Shown here piece by piece: positions 54,906 to 62,659 of a DNA stretch of 64,000 nucleotides (position 1 is the first letter of the stretch; the number at the start of each line of letters is the position of its first letter). The stretch comes from Amycolatopsis sp. GM8. Its GTDB lineage: Bacteria > Actinomycetota > Actinomycetes > Mycobacteriales > Pseudonocardiaceae. The translations under genes were made by a program, and so were the position numbers. The stretch is from assembly GCF_021653975.1 (NCBI RefSeq), contig NZ_JAJKFK010000002.1, positions 930,001-994,000 on the forward strand, in the 5' to 3' direction. The notes beneath the pieces were generated by a model. It ran no database searches. It worked only from the letters and a program-made list of their open reading frames with translations, and was not told the DNA's origin.

Positions 54906-54922
54906 GACAACAAGTGTTGTCA
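54905..54922. promoter_or_regulatory. 18-bp operator at the MpaB start codon
   Basis: TGACAACA-AG-TGTTGTCA is a perfect inverted repeat that begins at the start codon of the MpaB-like gene. No regulator gene is adjacent. Its right half AGTGTTGTC is also found in the TetR operator at 4870-4883. Confidence 0.75.
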
Positions 54923-54991
54923 GTTGCCCTGGGCGCGTCAAGCATGCCTTCGGGAGAGGGGCGTCGCGCACCGTGTATGCTCTGCGGTGCT

Positions 54992-55062
54992 GCGGATGTA
55001 GTTCAATGGTAGAACATCAGCTTCCCAAGCTGAATACGCGGGTTCGATTCCCGTCATCCGCT
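54992..55062 (+). tRNA. tRNA-Gly (anticodon CCC)
   Basis: A full cloverleaf of 71 nt: acceptor GCGGATG paired with CATCCGC and discriminator T; D arm with GTAGTTCAATGGTAGAAC; anticodon stem TCAGC/GCTGA around loop TTCCCAA; T arm CGGGTTCGATTCCCG. CCA is not encoded. Its 3' half is repeated at 56181-56224, so the gene is the attachment site of a small island, and the intact copy remains functional. Confidence 0.97.
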
Positions 55063-55070
55063 CTTGTGGT

Positions 55071-55113
55071 GAAGGCCCAGGTCAGAAGGCGTCTACTTCG
55101 GACCTGGGCCTTC
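55071..55113 (+). terminator. Hairpin after tRNA-Gly
   Basis: GAAGGCCCAGGTC (55071-55083) pairs perfectly over 13 bp with GACCTGGGCCTTC (55101-55113), 17-nt loop, 9 bp after the tRNA. The rest of 55066-55202 holds nothing that I can identify. Confidence 0.8.
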
Positions 55114-55202
55114 GTCGTGACGGCGCTCTGGAGGCACCGGTTCTGCTCGCCATTGCCGAATGACCGCGGTGGACAGCTTGCCAAGAGCGGCGCAAGCCTC
55201 GC

Positions 55203-55563
55203 CTACACCTTGTCTGGTTTCTTGAGCCAGGCTTCCCAGAAGGCCTGCTGCTCGTCGACCGTCGCCAACTGGTCGACAGGCGCGTCCGCGAGCGTGTCCA
55301 CGAGGTCATCGATGGTTGCGCGCCGCCCCGGACGCAAGACATAGATCCGTAGTCCGCCGCCCATGTCGCTCGAACATGTCCGGCCCAGTTGCGGTGTAGG
55401 GGTTCCTGTACTCCCCCGCCCGAGTCTCGAGCTCAAGCCGGTAGACCGATTCCGGCCCATCGTAGCCGTCGAGCCAACCGCGCAATCGCACCTGATGAGG
55501 CTCGTCGCCATTGAGGACCAGCACATCCCGATCGACGTGCAATTGCGGGTAACCGTCAGCCAT
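55203..55563 (-). pseudogene. Frameshifted gene of unknown function in the island
   Basis: From ATG 55563 one frame reads MADGYPQLHVDRDVLVLNGD, then EPHQVRLRGWLDGYDGPESV and ends in the acceptable part at GPDMFE. The sense then continues in another frame as GGLRIYVLRPGRRATIDDLV, DTLADAPVDQLATVDEQQAF and WEAWLKKPDKV, stop at 55203. The switch lies at about 55355-55375. Joined, the two parts make a protein of about 120 residues of unknown family. The frameshift suggests decay of the island; a sequencing error is possible. Confidence 0.6.
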
Positions 55564-55677
55564 GACTCGATCCAACCGGAGCGGCCTGATCGACCGCCTG
55601 TGAGGGGTACGACTGCCGGCACCGCTTCGGAGATCAGGGGAGAGCACCTCCAGCCCGAACCGTGACAGGGCGAAGTG

Positions 55678-56154
55678 ATGGATAAGACTCACTGCGTGAT
55701 CTTTCGGCCGCTCCTCGACGCCGTCGCGTCCCACTGGCCAGGCGCGCAACCGTTCCGCTTCGAAATCGGACCCGGATGGATAGGGCTGGTCCGTGACTGC
55801 CACGACGCTCTTGTCGCCGAGTTCCCGCAGTACGAGCTGCGCGCGGTTAAGCAAAAGGTGGCCGAGTTGGCGTTTCAAGCCTGGCCCCGTTCCAGGGGGC
55901 CGCGGGAAGCCTGGGGTAGCGATGCACCGAACTGGACCGAGGCCGAATACCGGCAGCTGTGCAGGATCGAGGACCGGTTTGCCGTTCGAAGTCAGTCGAT
56001 CTGTGAGCGGTGCGGAGGACCCGGAATCCTCCGAGAGACGAGACAGCCCATCTGGGACATGACGCTCTGCGATCCATGCGAGGCAGCGGTCCCTATGAAC
56101 TTCATCGAGCGGGTCCGGCAGCTTCAGGACTACATGCGGGCATTTAACGCATAG
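55678..56154 (+). CDS. Island protein with a CxxC...CxxC zinc motif
   Basis: A 158-residue protein. After RPLLDAVASHWPGAQPFRFE comes a helical part (VAEFPQYELRAVKQKVAELA), then SICERCGGPGILRETRQPIW and DMTLCDPC, two Cys pairs about 22 residues apart that should bind one zinc. I know no family. ATG 55675 and 55678 are adjacent. It is the only intact gene in the tRNA-Gly island, so it could be the trait that the element carries; its function is unknown. Confidence 0.65.
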   Translation: MDKTHCVIFRPLLDAVASHWPGAQPFRFEIGPGWIGLVRDCHDALVAEFPQYELRAVKQKVAELAFQAWPRSRGPREAWGSDAPNWTEAEYRQLCRIEDRFAVRSQSICERCGGPGILRETRQPIWDMTLCDPCEAAVPMNFIERVRQLQDYMRAFNA

Positions 56155-56180
56155 TGCCCCGTCGAGCTTGATCCAAGCGA

Positions 56181-56224
56181 TTCCCAAGCTGAATATGCGG
56201 GTTCGATTCCCGTCATCCGCTCTT
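56181..56224. repeat. attR: copy of the tRNA-Gly 3' half
   Basis: It starts with TTCCCAAGCTGAATATGCGG and ends with CCCGTCATCCGCTCTT, identical to 55022-55065 at 43 of 44 positions. It lacks the 5' half of a tRNA and cannot fold into one. Confidence 0.9.
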
Positions 56225-56258
56225 CACCGTTTGCGCCATCAGGCGGTTCGGAGGTACG

Positions 56259-56927
56259 TCAGCGGACAGCCGCTGCGAGGAAGATCTTCCTCATCGACCG
56301 GATTCCCGCGGCGGCACCGATGCGGAACGCGAGCAGGATCGCCGCGATGAGGATGACCGGGCCGAGCCAGACCATCGTGTCAACCGACAAGGTGTAGACG
56401 CCGATGAGCCGCGCGGCGCACTCCAGCAGCAGCACGCAGCCCCACACGATCGAGTAGTTCCGCTCCGCATGGCGGAACTCCACCGAGGTCGCGGACAGCC
56501 GGTCCCATAATGCGAACCGCGCCGCGTCGCCGCGGGCGAAGATCGGGCGCAGCACCGTGCTCATGATCGGGCGGCCCGCGAACGCCGAAACCAGGATCGC
56601 CAAGCCGATCACGCTGCTCACGCCGCTTTCCTTGGCCAGCATTAGCCGCGGATCCCCGCTCACGAGGCTGAGCAACAGCCCCGCCACGTTTGCCGTCAGG
56701 ATCAGCAGGGCCAGCGGGTTGATCCGGCGCTGGGCCACGATGCCCCACACGGTGCGCACGGCCGGAATGACACTGCTCAACGCCAGCGACATCAGCTCGC
56801 TCAGGCCGAGGCCCTTGCTGAGCACGTAGTACGACCCGACGGGCAGGGCCACGTCGACCAGCAGCGGCAGCATGGCCTGGCGCAACGGGTTTCGCCCGGT
56901 GGTCTTCGGAGCGTCGGTGACAGTCAT
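56259..56927 (-). CDS. VC0807-family membrane protein
   Basis: A 222-residue integral membrane protein with about five or six helices (LPLLVDVALPVGSYYVLSKG, LALSSVIPAVRTVWGIVAQR, INPLALLILTANVAGLLLSL, VWLGPVILIAAILLAFRIGA). The FRHAERNYSIVWG segment is typical of the VC0807 family, which has no known function. ATG 56927 has GGAGGGATC before it. It stands alone beside the island's right end, which may mark the original neighbour of the tRNA. Confidence 0.87.
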   Translation of the reverse strand: MTVTDAPKTTGRNPLRQAMLPLLVDVALPVGSYYVLSKGLGLSELMSLALSSVIPAVRTVWGIVAQRRINPLALLILTANVAGLLLSLVSGDPRLMLAKESGVSSVIGLAILVSAFAGRPIMSTVLRPIFARGDAARFALWDRLSATSVEFRHAERNYSIVWGCVLLLECAARLIGVYTLSVDTMVWLGPVILIAAILLAFRIGAAAGIRSMRKIFLAAAVR

Positions 56928-57035
56928 GATCCCTCCAGGATTTCTTGGCTGAGATCACTTTCGCTCGCGCCGGCCACCGGGACGGGGGCCGAACATCCGG
57001 AGTGCGGCATGACATCTGTCAGTGTTCGCCGGGTG

Positions 57036-57674
57036 TCATAAATCCTTGCGTGCCAGCAAATACGCCTGCGACGTCTTCTCCTCCCCTTCGGGCTTGCGCA
57101 CTAGGCGGGCGTGCACGGCGAGTCCGGCGTCCGCGAGTTGCTCGGCGATGTGATCGGGCGAGAGGCGGTACACGTCCAGCGACAGGTCGTGGCCGTAGGC
57201 ATGCGAGATGTGGTGCGGCTGGTTGTTGCCGACTTGGAACGCGAGGAGCGCGTGACCGGCCGGCGCGAGGACGCGCGCGAACTCCGCGAACACCGCCGGC
57301 AGCAGCTGGGGTGGCGTGTGGATGATCGAGTACCACGCGACGACGCCGGCCAGCCCGGCGTCCGGCAGATCCAGCCCCAGCAAGGAACCCGTCTCGAACC
57401 GCAGCGAGGGATGTGTTCGCCGCGCCACCGCGATCATTTCTGGCGACAAGTCGACACCGAAGACGTTCAATCCCAGCGCGGCCAGGGGCCCGGTGATCCG
57501 TCCGGGTCCGCATCCGAGGTCGGCGACGGGACCGTCCACGACGTCGGCGAAGGCGCCGAGCATCGCCCGGTCGAACGGGTTCGCCGAGAGCGCGTCGTGG
57601 AAGAGCGCGGCGTAGTCGGCGGCGACGGTGTCGTAGGCGGTGCGGACGGTGTGCACGAAGGCGGGTTCGGTCAT
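57036..57674 (-). CDS. Class I SAM-dependent methyltransferase
   Basis: A 212-residue methyltransferase. VADLGCGPGRITGPLAALGL is motif I, GVDLSPEMIAVARRTHP the post-I acidic loop, and GVVAWYSIIHTPPQLLPAVF motif II/III with the conserved His-Thr-Pro; FARVLAPAGHALLAFQVGN continues the fold. Small molecules are the likely substrates, but none can be named. Start ATG 57674. It stands alone. Confidence 0.92.
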   Translation of the reverse strand: MTEPAFVHTVRTAYDTVAADYAALFHDALSANPFDRAMLGAFADVVDGPVADLGCGPGRITGPLAALGLNVFGVDLSPEMIAVARRTHPSLRFETGSLLGLDLPDAGLAGVVAWYSIIHTPPQLLPAVFAEFARVLAPAGHALLAFQVGNNQPHHISHAYGHDLSLDVYRLSPDHIAEQLADAGLAVHARLVRKPEGEEKTSQAYLLARKDL

Positions 57675-57804
57675 GCCGGGAACGTACCGTCGACCACCGA
57701 CAGGAACGGCCGAAAATGACCGGCGGAGCGCCTTTTTCGTAAGCAGGGCACGGAATTCGCGTTTGGTACCGTCCGGTTGATCTCGTTCCGGTGAAAGAGG
57801 CTCG

Positions 57805-58218
57805 ATGCGTAGATTCGCGGTCTTGGCGGTGCTCGTCGGCGCGCTCGTCGCGGTGGTGCCCGCGGGGCTGACGGACGACCCGGCTGCGGTCGAAAACGCT
57901 GTCGCCATGGGGAATCGCATCGAGACCCCGTCGCTCGCCACGCTGCCGGCCACCCCGCCGCCACCGGCCACGGTGCCCGCCGCGAAGCCGGTGGCGACGA
58001 GCCGCGTCAAGGCGGCTACGTCGATCGGCCCGCACCGCGAAACCGTGGACGAACGCGCAGCCCGCGTCAGCCGCGACGCGATGATCCCGCACCCGCGGCC
58101 GCCGATGCAGCCCGTGTACGCGCCCGGGATCAAGGAGGCGTACGACTCGGCGTTCAACGCGCCACCCATCCAACTCGGCACCCTGACCCCGACACCGACT
58201 ACCGTCCGGTCACCGTAG
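57805..58218 (+). CDS. Small exported proline-rich protein
   Basis: A 137-residue protein. MRRFAVLAVLVGALVAVVPA is a signal peptide; the mature part is Pro/Ala/Thr-rich (TLPATPPPPATVPAAKPVAT) and has no Cys. The C-terminal PPMQPVYAPGIKEAYDSAFN is the only non-repetitive portion. I recognise no family. GTGAAAGAGGC precedes the ATG. Its end overlaps the convergent lipoprotein-like gene by 20 bp. Confidence 0.7.
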   Translation: MRRFAVLAVLVGALVAVVPAGLTDDPAAVENAVAMGNRIETPSLATLPATPPPPATVPAAKPVATSRVKAATSIGPHRETVDERAARVSRDAMIPHPRPPMQPVYAPGIKEAYDSAFNAPPIQLGTLTPTPTTVRSP

Positions 58219-58611
58219 GCCGGGTCTGGTGGTCGCACCGCTGGCGCTCGATGTTCCACGTGCCGCCGCTGTCGAGGCAGTTCGCGTAATCCAGTTGACC
58301 GTCCACCCACGCCTTGTGACCGGCGCACACCGAATAGACTTTGTCGTCGCCGTCCCGGCATTGGTAGCCGTATTGCGGCGCTGCCCGCTTCGTCGTTGTA
58401 CGCGGCGACGTTTTCCGCGTACTGGTGGGCTTCGGCTTGGTGGCCTCCGTGGTCACGGGTGGTGGAGGCGCCGGCGTGGTGGTCGAGATGGTCGGTGGTG
58501 CCACCTCGGGCGCGACGGTGGTCACCGGCACGGGCGCGCCGGGCACCGACGGCTGTGCGCAGGCGGCGAGGCAGCCAACACCGCCAGTGCCACAAGAATC
58601 ATCATCCGCAT
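58199..58611 (-). pseudogene. Frameshifted lipoprotein-like gene, Cys-rich C-terminus
   Basis: The open frame from GTG 58546 has a Pro/Thr linker (TTTPAPPPPVTTEATKPKPT) and a compact domain with four Cys (YGYQCRDGDDKVYSVCAGHK; DYANCLDSGGTW; RQRC), but no export signal. The frame just upstream from ATG 58611 reads MRMMILVALAVLA; in the GTG frame the same DNA reads CLAACAQPSV, a perfect lipobox. One missing base at about 58573-58577 would join them into a normal lipoprotein signal. It is either a real frameshift or an assembly error. Confidence 0.55.
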
Positions 58612-58633
58612 AACCGGCTCCAGGTTCCTTCGA

Positions 58634-58656
58634 AAAAAGTCGCCCGGAGCCGGGCG
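58634..58656 (-). terminator. Intrinsic terminator of glmS
   Basis: CGCCCGG and CCGGGCG arms (58641-58647, 58650-58656) are followed on the minus strand by ACTTTTTT, a classical hairpin with a U tract, 4 bp after the glmS stop. Confidence 0.88.
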
Positions 58657-58660
58657 CGCG

Positions 58661-60487
58661 TTACTCCACCGTCACGCTTTTTGCGAGGTTCCGCGGCTTG
58701 TCGATGTCCCGGCCCAGGTGGTGGGCGAGGTGATAAGCGAACACCTGCAACGGGATCGTGAACAGGATCGGGTCCAGTTCCGGCTCGCTGTGTGGTACGT
58801 GGATCACCGAATCCGCCAGGCCCTCGGGCAGGGCGGCGTTCGTCACCGCGATCACCGGGCCGCCGCGGGCCTTGATCTGTTCGATCGTTCCGATGTTCTT
58901 CGCCAGCAGCTCGTCATCGGGCACGACGACCACCGACGGCATCGCGGGGTCGATCAACGCCAGCGGCCCGTGCTTCAGTTCGCCTGCCTGGTATGCCTCC
59001 GCGTGCACGTACGAGATCTCCTTCAGCTTCTGCGCACCCTCGCGCGCCACTGGCCAACCCCGCGCCCGGCCGATGAAGAACATCCGCTCCGCACCGCTGT
59101 GTTCCTTTGCCACAGCCGAAATCTCGTCCTCCGCCGTGAGGACTTCCGCGATTCGCGCGGGCAGCGCGTCCAGCCCGGCGACGATCCGGGCACCGTCCGA
59201 AACGGACAGATCGCGGACCCGGCCGAGAGACAGCGCGAGCATCGCGAAGCACACGCCCATGTTCGTGTACGCCTTGGTCGACGCGACCGAAACCTCAGGC
59301 CCCGCATGGAGAAAGACACCGCTGCCGCATTCACGGGCGATCGCGCTGCCGACGGTGTTCACCGCGCCGATCACCTGCCCGCCCTTGCGCCGCAACTCCT
59401 GCACGGCGGCCAGGGTGTCCGCGGTTTCGCCCGACTGACTCACCGCCACATACAGCGTGTCCTCTTCGACGACCGGGTTCCGGTACCGCAACTCCGACGC
59501 CGGTTCGGCATCCGCGGGCAGCCGCGCCCATTCCTCGACGAGGTTCGCGCCCAGCTGTCCCGCGTAGTAGGCCGAGCCACAGCCGAGGAACTTCACCCGC
59601 CGGATCGCCCGCAGTGCGCGCGGGTCCAGGTTGATCCCGCCGAGCCGCGCCGTGCCGAACCGCTCGTCGAGCCGGCCGAGCAACGTCCGCCGCACCGACT
59701 CCGGCTGCTCCCAGATTTCCTTGTGCATGAAGTTCACATAGCTGCCGAGGTCGTAGTCGGCATCGTCGAGATCCACCGTGGTCGGCGTCTTCGCGGTGCG
59801 GTGGGCCTGCAACGTGCTGGTCGCGAACTCGTCCGGCGTGATCGTCGCCAGCTCGCCGTCGTCGAGGTACACGACTCGCTGCGTGTACCGCACGAGCGCG
59901 GCCACATCGGAAGCGACGAACATCTCGCCGTCGCCGATCCCGAGCACGATCGGACTTCCGTTGCGCGCCACCACGAGTTGCCCCGGGTTCTGCGCGTCCA
60001 GCACCACGATCCCGTACGCGCCATTGACTTCCCGCAACGTCGCGCGCACCGCGTCTTCCAGCGACGCGGCACCGTCGGCCAGTGCCGCGGCGATCAGATG
60101 CGCCAGCGCCTCAGTGTCCGTTTCGGACACGAGCTTGACGCCGTCCTCGGCCAGCCGGGCCCGCAAGCGGCCCGCGTTCTCGATGATTCCGTTGTGCACC
60201 ACGGCAACCCGCTTCGCGGCGTCGACGTGCGGGTGCGCGTTGGCGTCGGTCGGCTCGCCGTGCGTCGCCCAGCGGGTGTGTGCGATGCCCACAGTGGACG
60301 GTTGGCTTTCGTCGGTCAGGTCACGCAGTTCGTCGACACGCACCGCGGCTTTCGTGATCTTCAGCCGGTTCCGCTGCGCGACCGCGAGCCCCGCCGAGTC
60401 GTAGCCGCGATACTCGAGGCGGTGCAGCCCCTCCAGCAGGATCGGCGTGGCCGGTCTTCTCCCCACGTACCCCACGATTCCGCACAT
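58661..60487 (-). CDS. glmS: Glutamine--fructose-6-phosphate aminotransferase
   Basis: A 608-residue enzyme making glucosamine 6-phosphate for peptidoglycan. The N-terminal glutaminase starts MCGIVGYVG, with Cys2 as nucleophile, and has HTRWATHGEPTDANAHPH; two SIS isomerase domains follow (FLGCGSAYYAGQLGANLV; SQSGETADTLAAVQELRRKG), ending HHLGRDIDKPRNLAKSVTVE. There is no glmS ribozyme upstream. GlmS supplies the GlcN-6-P pool that nagA degrades and DasR senses. Confidence 0.97.
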   Translation of the reverse strand: MCGIVGYVGRRPATPILLEGLHRLEYRGYDSAGLAVAQRNRLKITKAAVRVDELRDLTDESQPSTVGIAHTRWATHGEPTDANAHPHVDAAKRVAVVHNGIIENAGRLRARLAEDGVKLVSETDTEALAHLIAAALADGAASLEDAVRATLREVNGAYGIVVLDAQNPGQLVVARNGSPIVLGIGDGEMFVASDVAALVRYTQRVVYLDDGELATITPDEFATSTLQAHRTAKTPTTVDLDDADYDLGSYVNFMHKEIWEQPESVRRTLLGRLDERFGTARLGGINLDPRALRAIRRVKFLGCGSAYYAGQLGANLVEEWARLPADAEPASELRYRNPVVEEDTLYVAVSQSGETADTLAAVQELRRKGGQVIGAVNTVGSAIARECGSGVFLHAGPEVSVASTKAYTNMGVCFAMLALSLGRVRDLSVSDGARIVAGLDALPARIAEVLTAEDEISAVAKEHSGAERMFFIGRARGWPVAREGAQKLKEISYVHAEAYQAGELKHGPLALIDPAMPSVVVVPDDELLAKNIGTIEQIKARGGPVIAVTNAALPEGLADSVIHVPHSEPELDPILFTIPLQVFAYHLAHHLGRDIDKPRNLAKSVTVE

Positions 60488-60500
60488 CAGTTGCCTTCTT

Positions 60501-60758
60501 TCACCCGTAGACGATGCGCCGCAGCTGGCGCTCGGTCAGCTCGCCCGCGCCGACCGGGCGCTCGGCGAGCTCGGTCGTCAGGACCTGCCAGATCTCGGCG
60601 TTCTTGCGCCCGCGCCGCTGCAACTCGGCATGCCGGCGGCGGACGAACTCCTCCGCCGTCTCGCGGTAGAACGCGATGACGTCGGCGATCACGCGCTCGG
60701 CGACCTGCACAGGCAGGCCCGTCGAGCCCGCGATGTGCCGCACCAGCTGCTGATCCAT
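60501..60758 (-). CDS. Small helical protein upstream of glmS
   Basis: An 85-residue basic, all-helical protein: MDQQLVRHIAGSTGLPVQVA, then ERVIADVIAFYRETAEEFVR and RRHAELQRRGRKNAEIWQVL, ending in a Leu/Arg-rich helix. I recognise no family; the first 40 residues could be a three-helix DNA- or protein-binding bundle. It lies 13 bp before glmS in the same direction, so it is probably co-transcribed with it. Confidence 0.68.
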   Translation of the reverse strand: MDQQLVRHIAGSTGLPVQVAERVIADVIAFYRETAEEFVRRRHAELQRRGRKNAEIWQVLTTELAERPVGAGELTERQLRRIVYG

Positions 60759-60798
60759 ACCCCGACGGTCGCACCCCGCACCAGGTACGGCAAGTCGC

Positions 60799-60816
60799 CT
60801 GCCCGAAATCGGGCAG
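60799..60816 (-). terminator. Hairpin after the CocE-type gene
   Basis: CTGCCCGA (60799-60806) pairs with TCGGGCAG (60809-60816) across two bases, directly after the stop at 60819 of the minus-strand gene. Confidence 0.65.
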
Positions 60817-60818
60817 AT

Positions 60819-62657
60819 TTACTCGGCTCTTACCGCTTCCCAGGTTCGCGAGAACAGCTCGGCGCCATCGATGGTGACGGTGCCGCGGGCCCACAGATCG
60901 GTCCGCGTGCACCGGACCAGCGCCGAGACCTCGACGTGCTCACCGGTCCTCAGCCGGACGTTCGCGCTGGCACGGCGAGAGACCACTGCGGCGCCGGGAG
61001 CGTCGCGGCGGACCTTGGCGATGGTCTCGCTGTCGGTCTCCAGCAGATGCCCCTGGCTCGTCCGGACAGGCCCGCTCGCGCCGCCGATCCGCACTTCGAG
61101 GATGTCGTCGACCAGCTCGCGCGTCACTGCCCACTCGTGCACGGCCATGCTCTCGGGCCGCCGCACGTACGGCATCCGCACCACCGCGCCGGTGTCCTCG
61201 GGAACGGTCGGGATGGTGACGTCGATGCCCGTCACCCGCAGCACTTCCGGCGCGGGCAACGGCATCAGCCGCGGGAAGTCGGAGTCGCTCACCACGACGC
61301 GCAGCCGGTGGCCGGCCTTGACGCGATGCGCGATCGGCCACAGCGTCACCTGCCCGGCGCTGCCGCAGCGCACACCGGCGGCGAGGAACATCGACCGGCC
61401 CTCGGGGTCCACATCGGCGAGCCGGACGACGAGACGCTGAGCCGGCGCCTCCGTGGACACCGTGACCTCGGCGCGTCCGCACACGATGAGGTCGTCGGGC
61501 AGGGGCGCACTCGTCGCGGTCAGGGCGCGCAGGTCGTCCTCGCGCTGATCGACCGGGAGCCCGATCCCGTTCGCGGCCAGGCCCCACAACCCGCTCAACG
61601 CGCCGGTTGTCGGATCGGGCCGATACTCGCCGACGACGCCCGGCGGGGCCACCGCGGGATCGGCCAGCACGCCATCGGTTCCCACCGTCAGGACCAGCTC
61701 TTTCGTTGCAGGCGGCCAGGAATCGTAGCTCCGCCAGCCTGGGCGCTCGCCTTGCAGGTACAGCGTGACCGGCGGCTCCGCCATCAGCCCAGTGTCGATC
61801 CCGCGCAACCAGTGGTCCCACCAGCGCAGCGCGATCGGGAGGAAATCGACGGTCTCGAACGGCGAATCCTCGGGTGAGGTGTGCATCCACGGCCCCATCA
61901 GCAGTTTCTTGGGTCCGGTGAACCGTTCGAACGCGCGGGGAATCGCGTCGGCGTTCTTGTCACGCCAGCCGCCGACACACAGCGCGGGGACCTCGATCGC
62001 GGACGCGTCGATCGCCCGCTCGCGCCAGATCGGGTCGCCCGGGCCGTGCTCGACGAAGTCGTCGAAGATCGGTTCGCCTTCGCGCAGCCGCCGGCGCCAC
62101 CGGCGTTGTTCCTCCGCCGAGGAGGTGTTGAGCAGCGGCGGGATCAGCTGCTCCAGCATCATCAGCGTGCCGCGGAAAGCCATCGGATGCAGATCGCCCC
62201 GTGCGCCGTCCGGATGCACGAGATCCAGCTCCGGGTCGAGCGGTCCGATCATCGGGATGATGGCCTTGAGCAGCGGCGGGCGGCGGCTCGCCGCACGCAT
62301 GGTCAGCAACGCGCCGTACGAGGCGCCCCACATCCCGACCGCGCCATCGCACCAGGACTGCGCGGCGGCCCACTCGATCGCGGCGATCGGATCGTCGCCC
62401 TCCGCCGGGTCGAACTCCGGCCGCCGCGCGCCGTCCGACGAACCGGTGCCGCGCAGATCCACCAGCACGCCCGCATATCCGTGTTCGGCGAACCAGTGCA
62501 GCTTCGCGCCGAACGCGCTCATGTCCTTGCGGTAGGGGTACACACTTACCAGTGCGGGTACCGGCGCGGCGTCGACCGGCAGGTACACGTCGGCGGACAG
62601 CGTGACCTCCGGATCCCGCGTGGGAATGCGCACGTCGCGCCGGATTTCCACTCGCAT
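60819..62657 (-). CDS. CocE/NonD-family hydrolase (peptidase S15 type)
   Basis: A 612-residue protein with the X-Pro dipeptidyl-peptidase/cocaine esterase architecture. The alpha/beta hydrolase has GAVGMWGASYGALLTMRAAS with Ser113 as nucleophile; the Asp (GGWRDKNAD) and His (GPWMHTSPED) follow; the C-terminal jelly-roll (from about residue 375) includes HRVKAGHRLRVVVSDSDFPR. There is no signal peptide, so it is cytoplasmic. It may hydrolyse an ester, amide or peptide. It lies 2 bp after the CoA-transferase stop, in one operon with it. Confidence 0.9.
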   Translation of the reverse strand: MRVEIRRDVRIPTRDPEVTLSADVYLPVDAAPVPALVSVYPYRKDMSAFGAKLHWFAEHGYAGVLVDLRGTGSSDGARRPEFDPAEGDDPIAAIEWAAAQSWCDGAVGMWGASYGALLTMRAASRRPPLLKAIIPMIGPLDPELDLVHPDGARGDLHPMAFRGTLMMLEQLIPPLLNTSSAEEQRRWRRRLREGEPIFDDFVEHGPGDPIWRERAIDASAIEVPALCVGGWRDKNADAIPRAFERFTGPKKLLMGPWMHTSPEDSPFETVDFLPIALRWWDHWLRGIDTGLMAEPPVTLYLQGERPGWRSYDSWPPATKELVLTVGTDGVLADPAVAPPGVVGEYRPDPTTGALSGLWGLAANGIGLPVDQREDDLRALTATSAPLPDDLIVCGRAEVTVSTEAPAQRLVVRLADVDPEGRSMFLAAGVRCGSAGQVTLWPIAHRVKAGHRLRVVVSDSDFPRLMPLPAPEVLRVTGIDVTIPTVPEDTGAVVRMPYVRRPESMAVHEWAVTRELVDDILEVRIGGASGPVRTSQGHLLETDSETIAKVRRDAPGAAVVSRRASANVRLRTGEHVEVSALVRCTRTDLWARGTVTIDGAELFSRTWEAVRAE

Positions 62658-62659
62658 GC

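Larger units (their letters stand above)
55022..56224. mobile_element. Tiny integrated island at tRNA-Gly
   Basis: The 44 bases from the anticodon loop to just past the acceptor end (55022-55065) recur at 56181-56224 with one mismatch (C at 55037, T at 56196). The 1.16 kb between holds a frameshifted gene and one intact small gene, with visibly lower GC at third positions than the neighbours. No integrase is present. It is either the remnant of a larger element or a non-autonomous passenger. Confidence 0.78.

Noticed and set aside
56181..56224. A second tRNA-Gly gene
   Set aside because: Only the anticodon loop to the acceptor end is present; the 5' half is missing, so it is an attachment-site copy.
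60488..60818. Possible glmS ribozyme or other riboswitch
   Set aside because: The region before glmS is filled by the 85-residue gene, and no glmS ribozyme core is visible.
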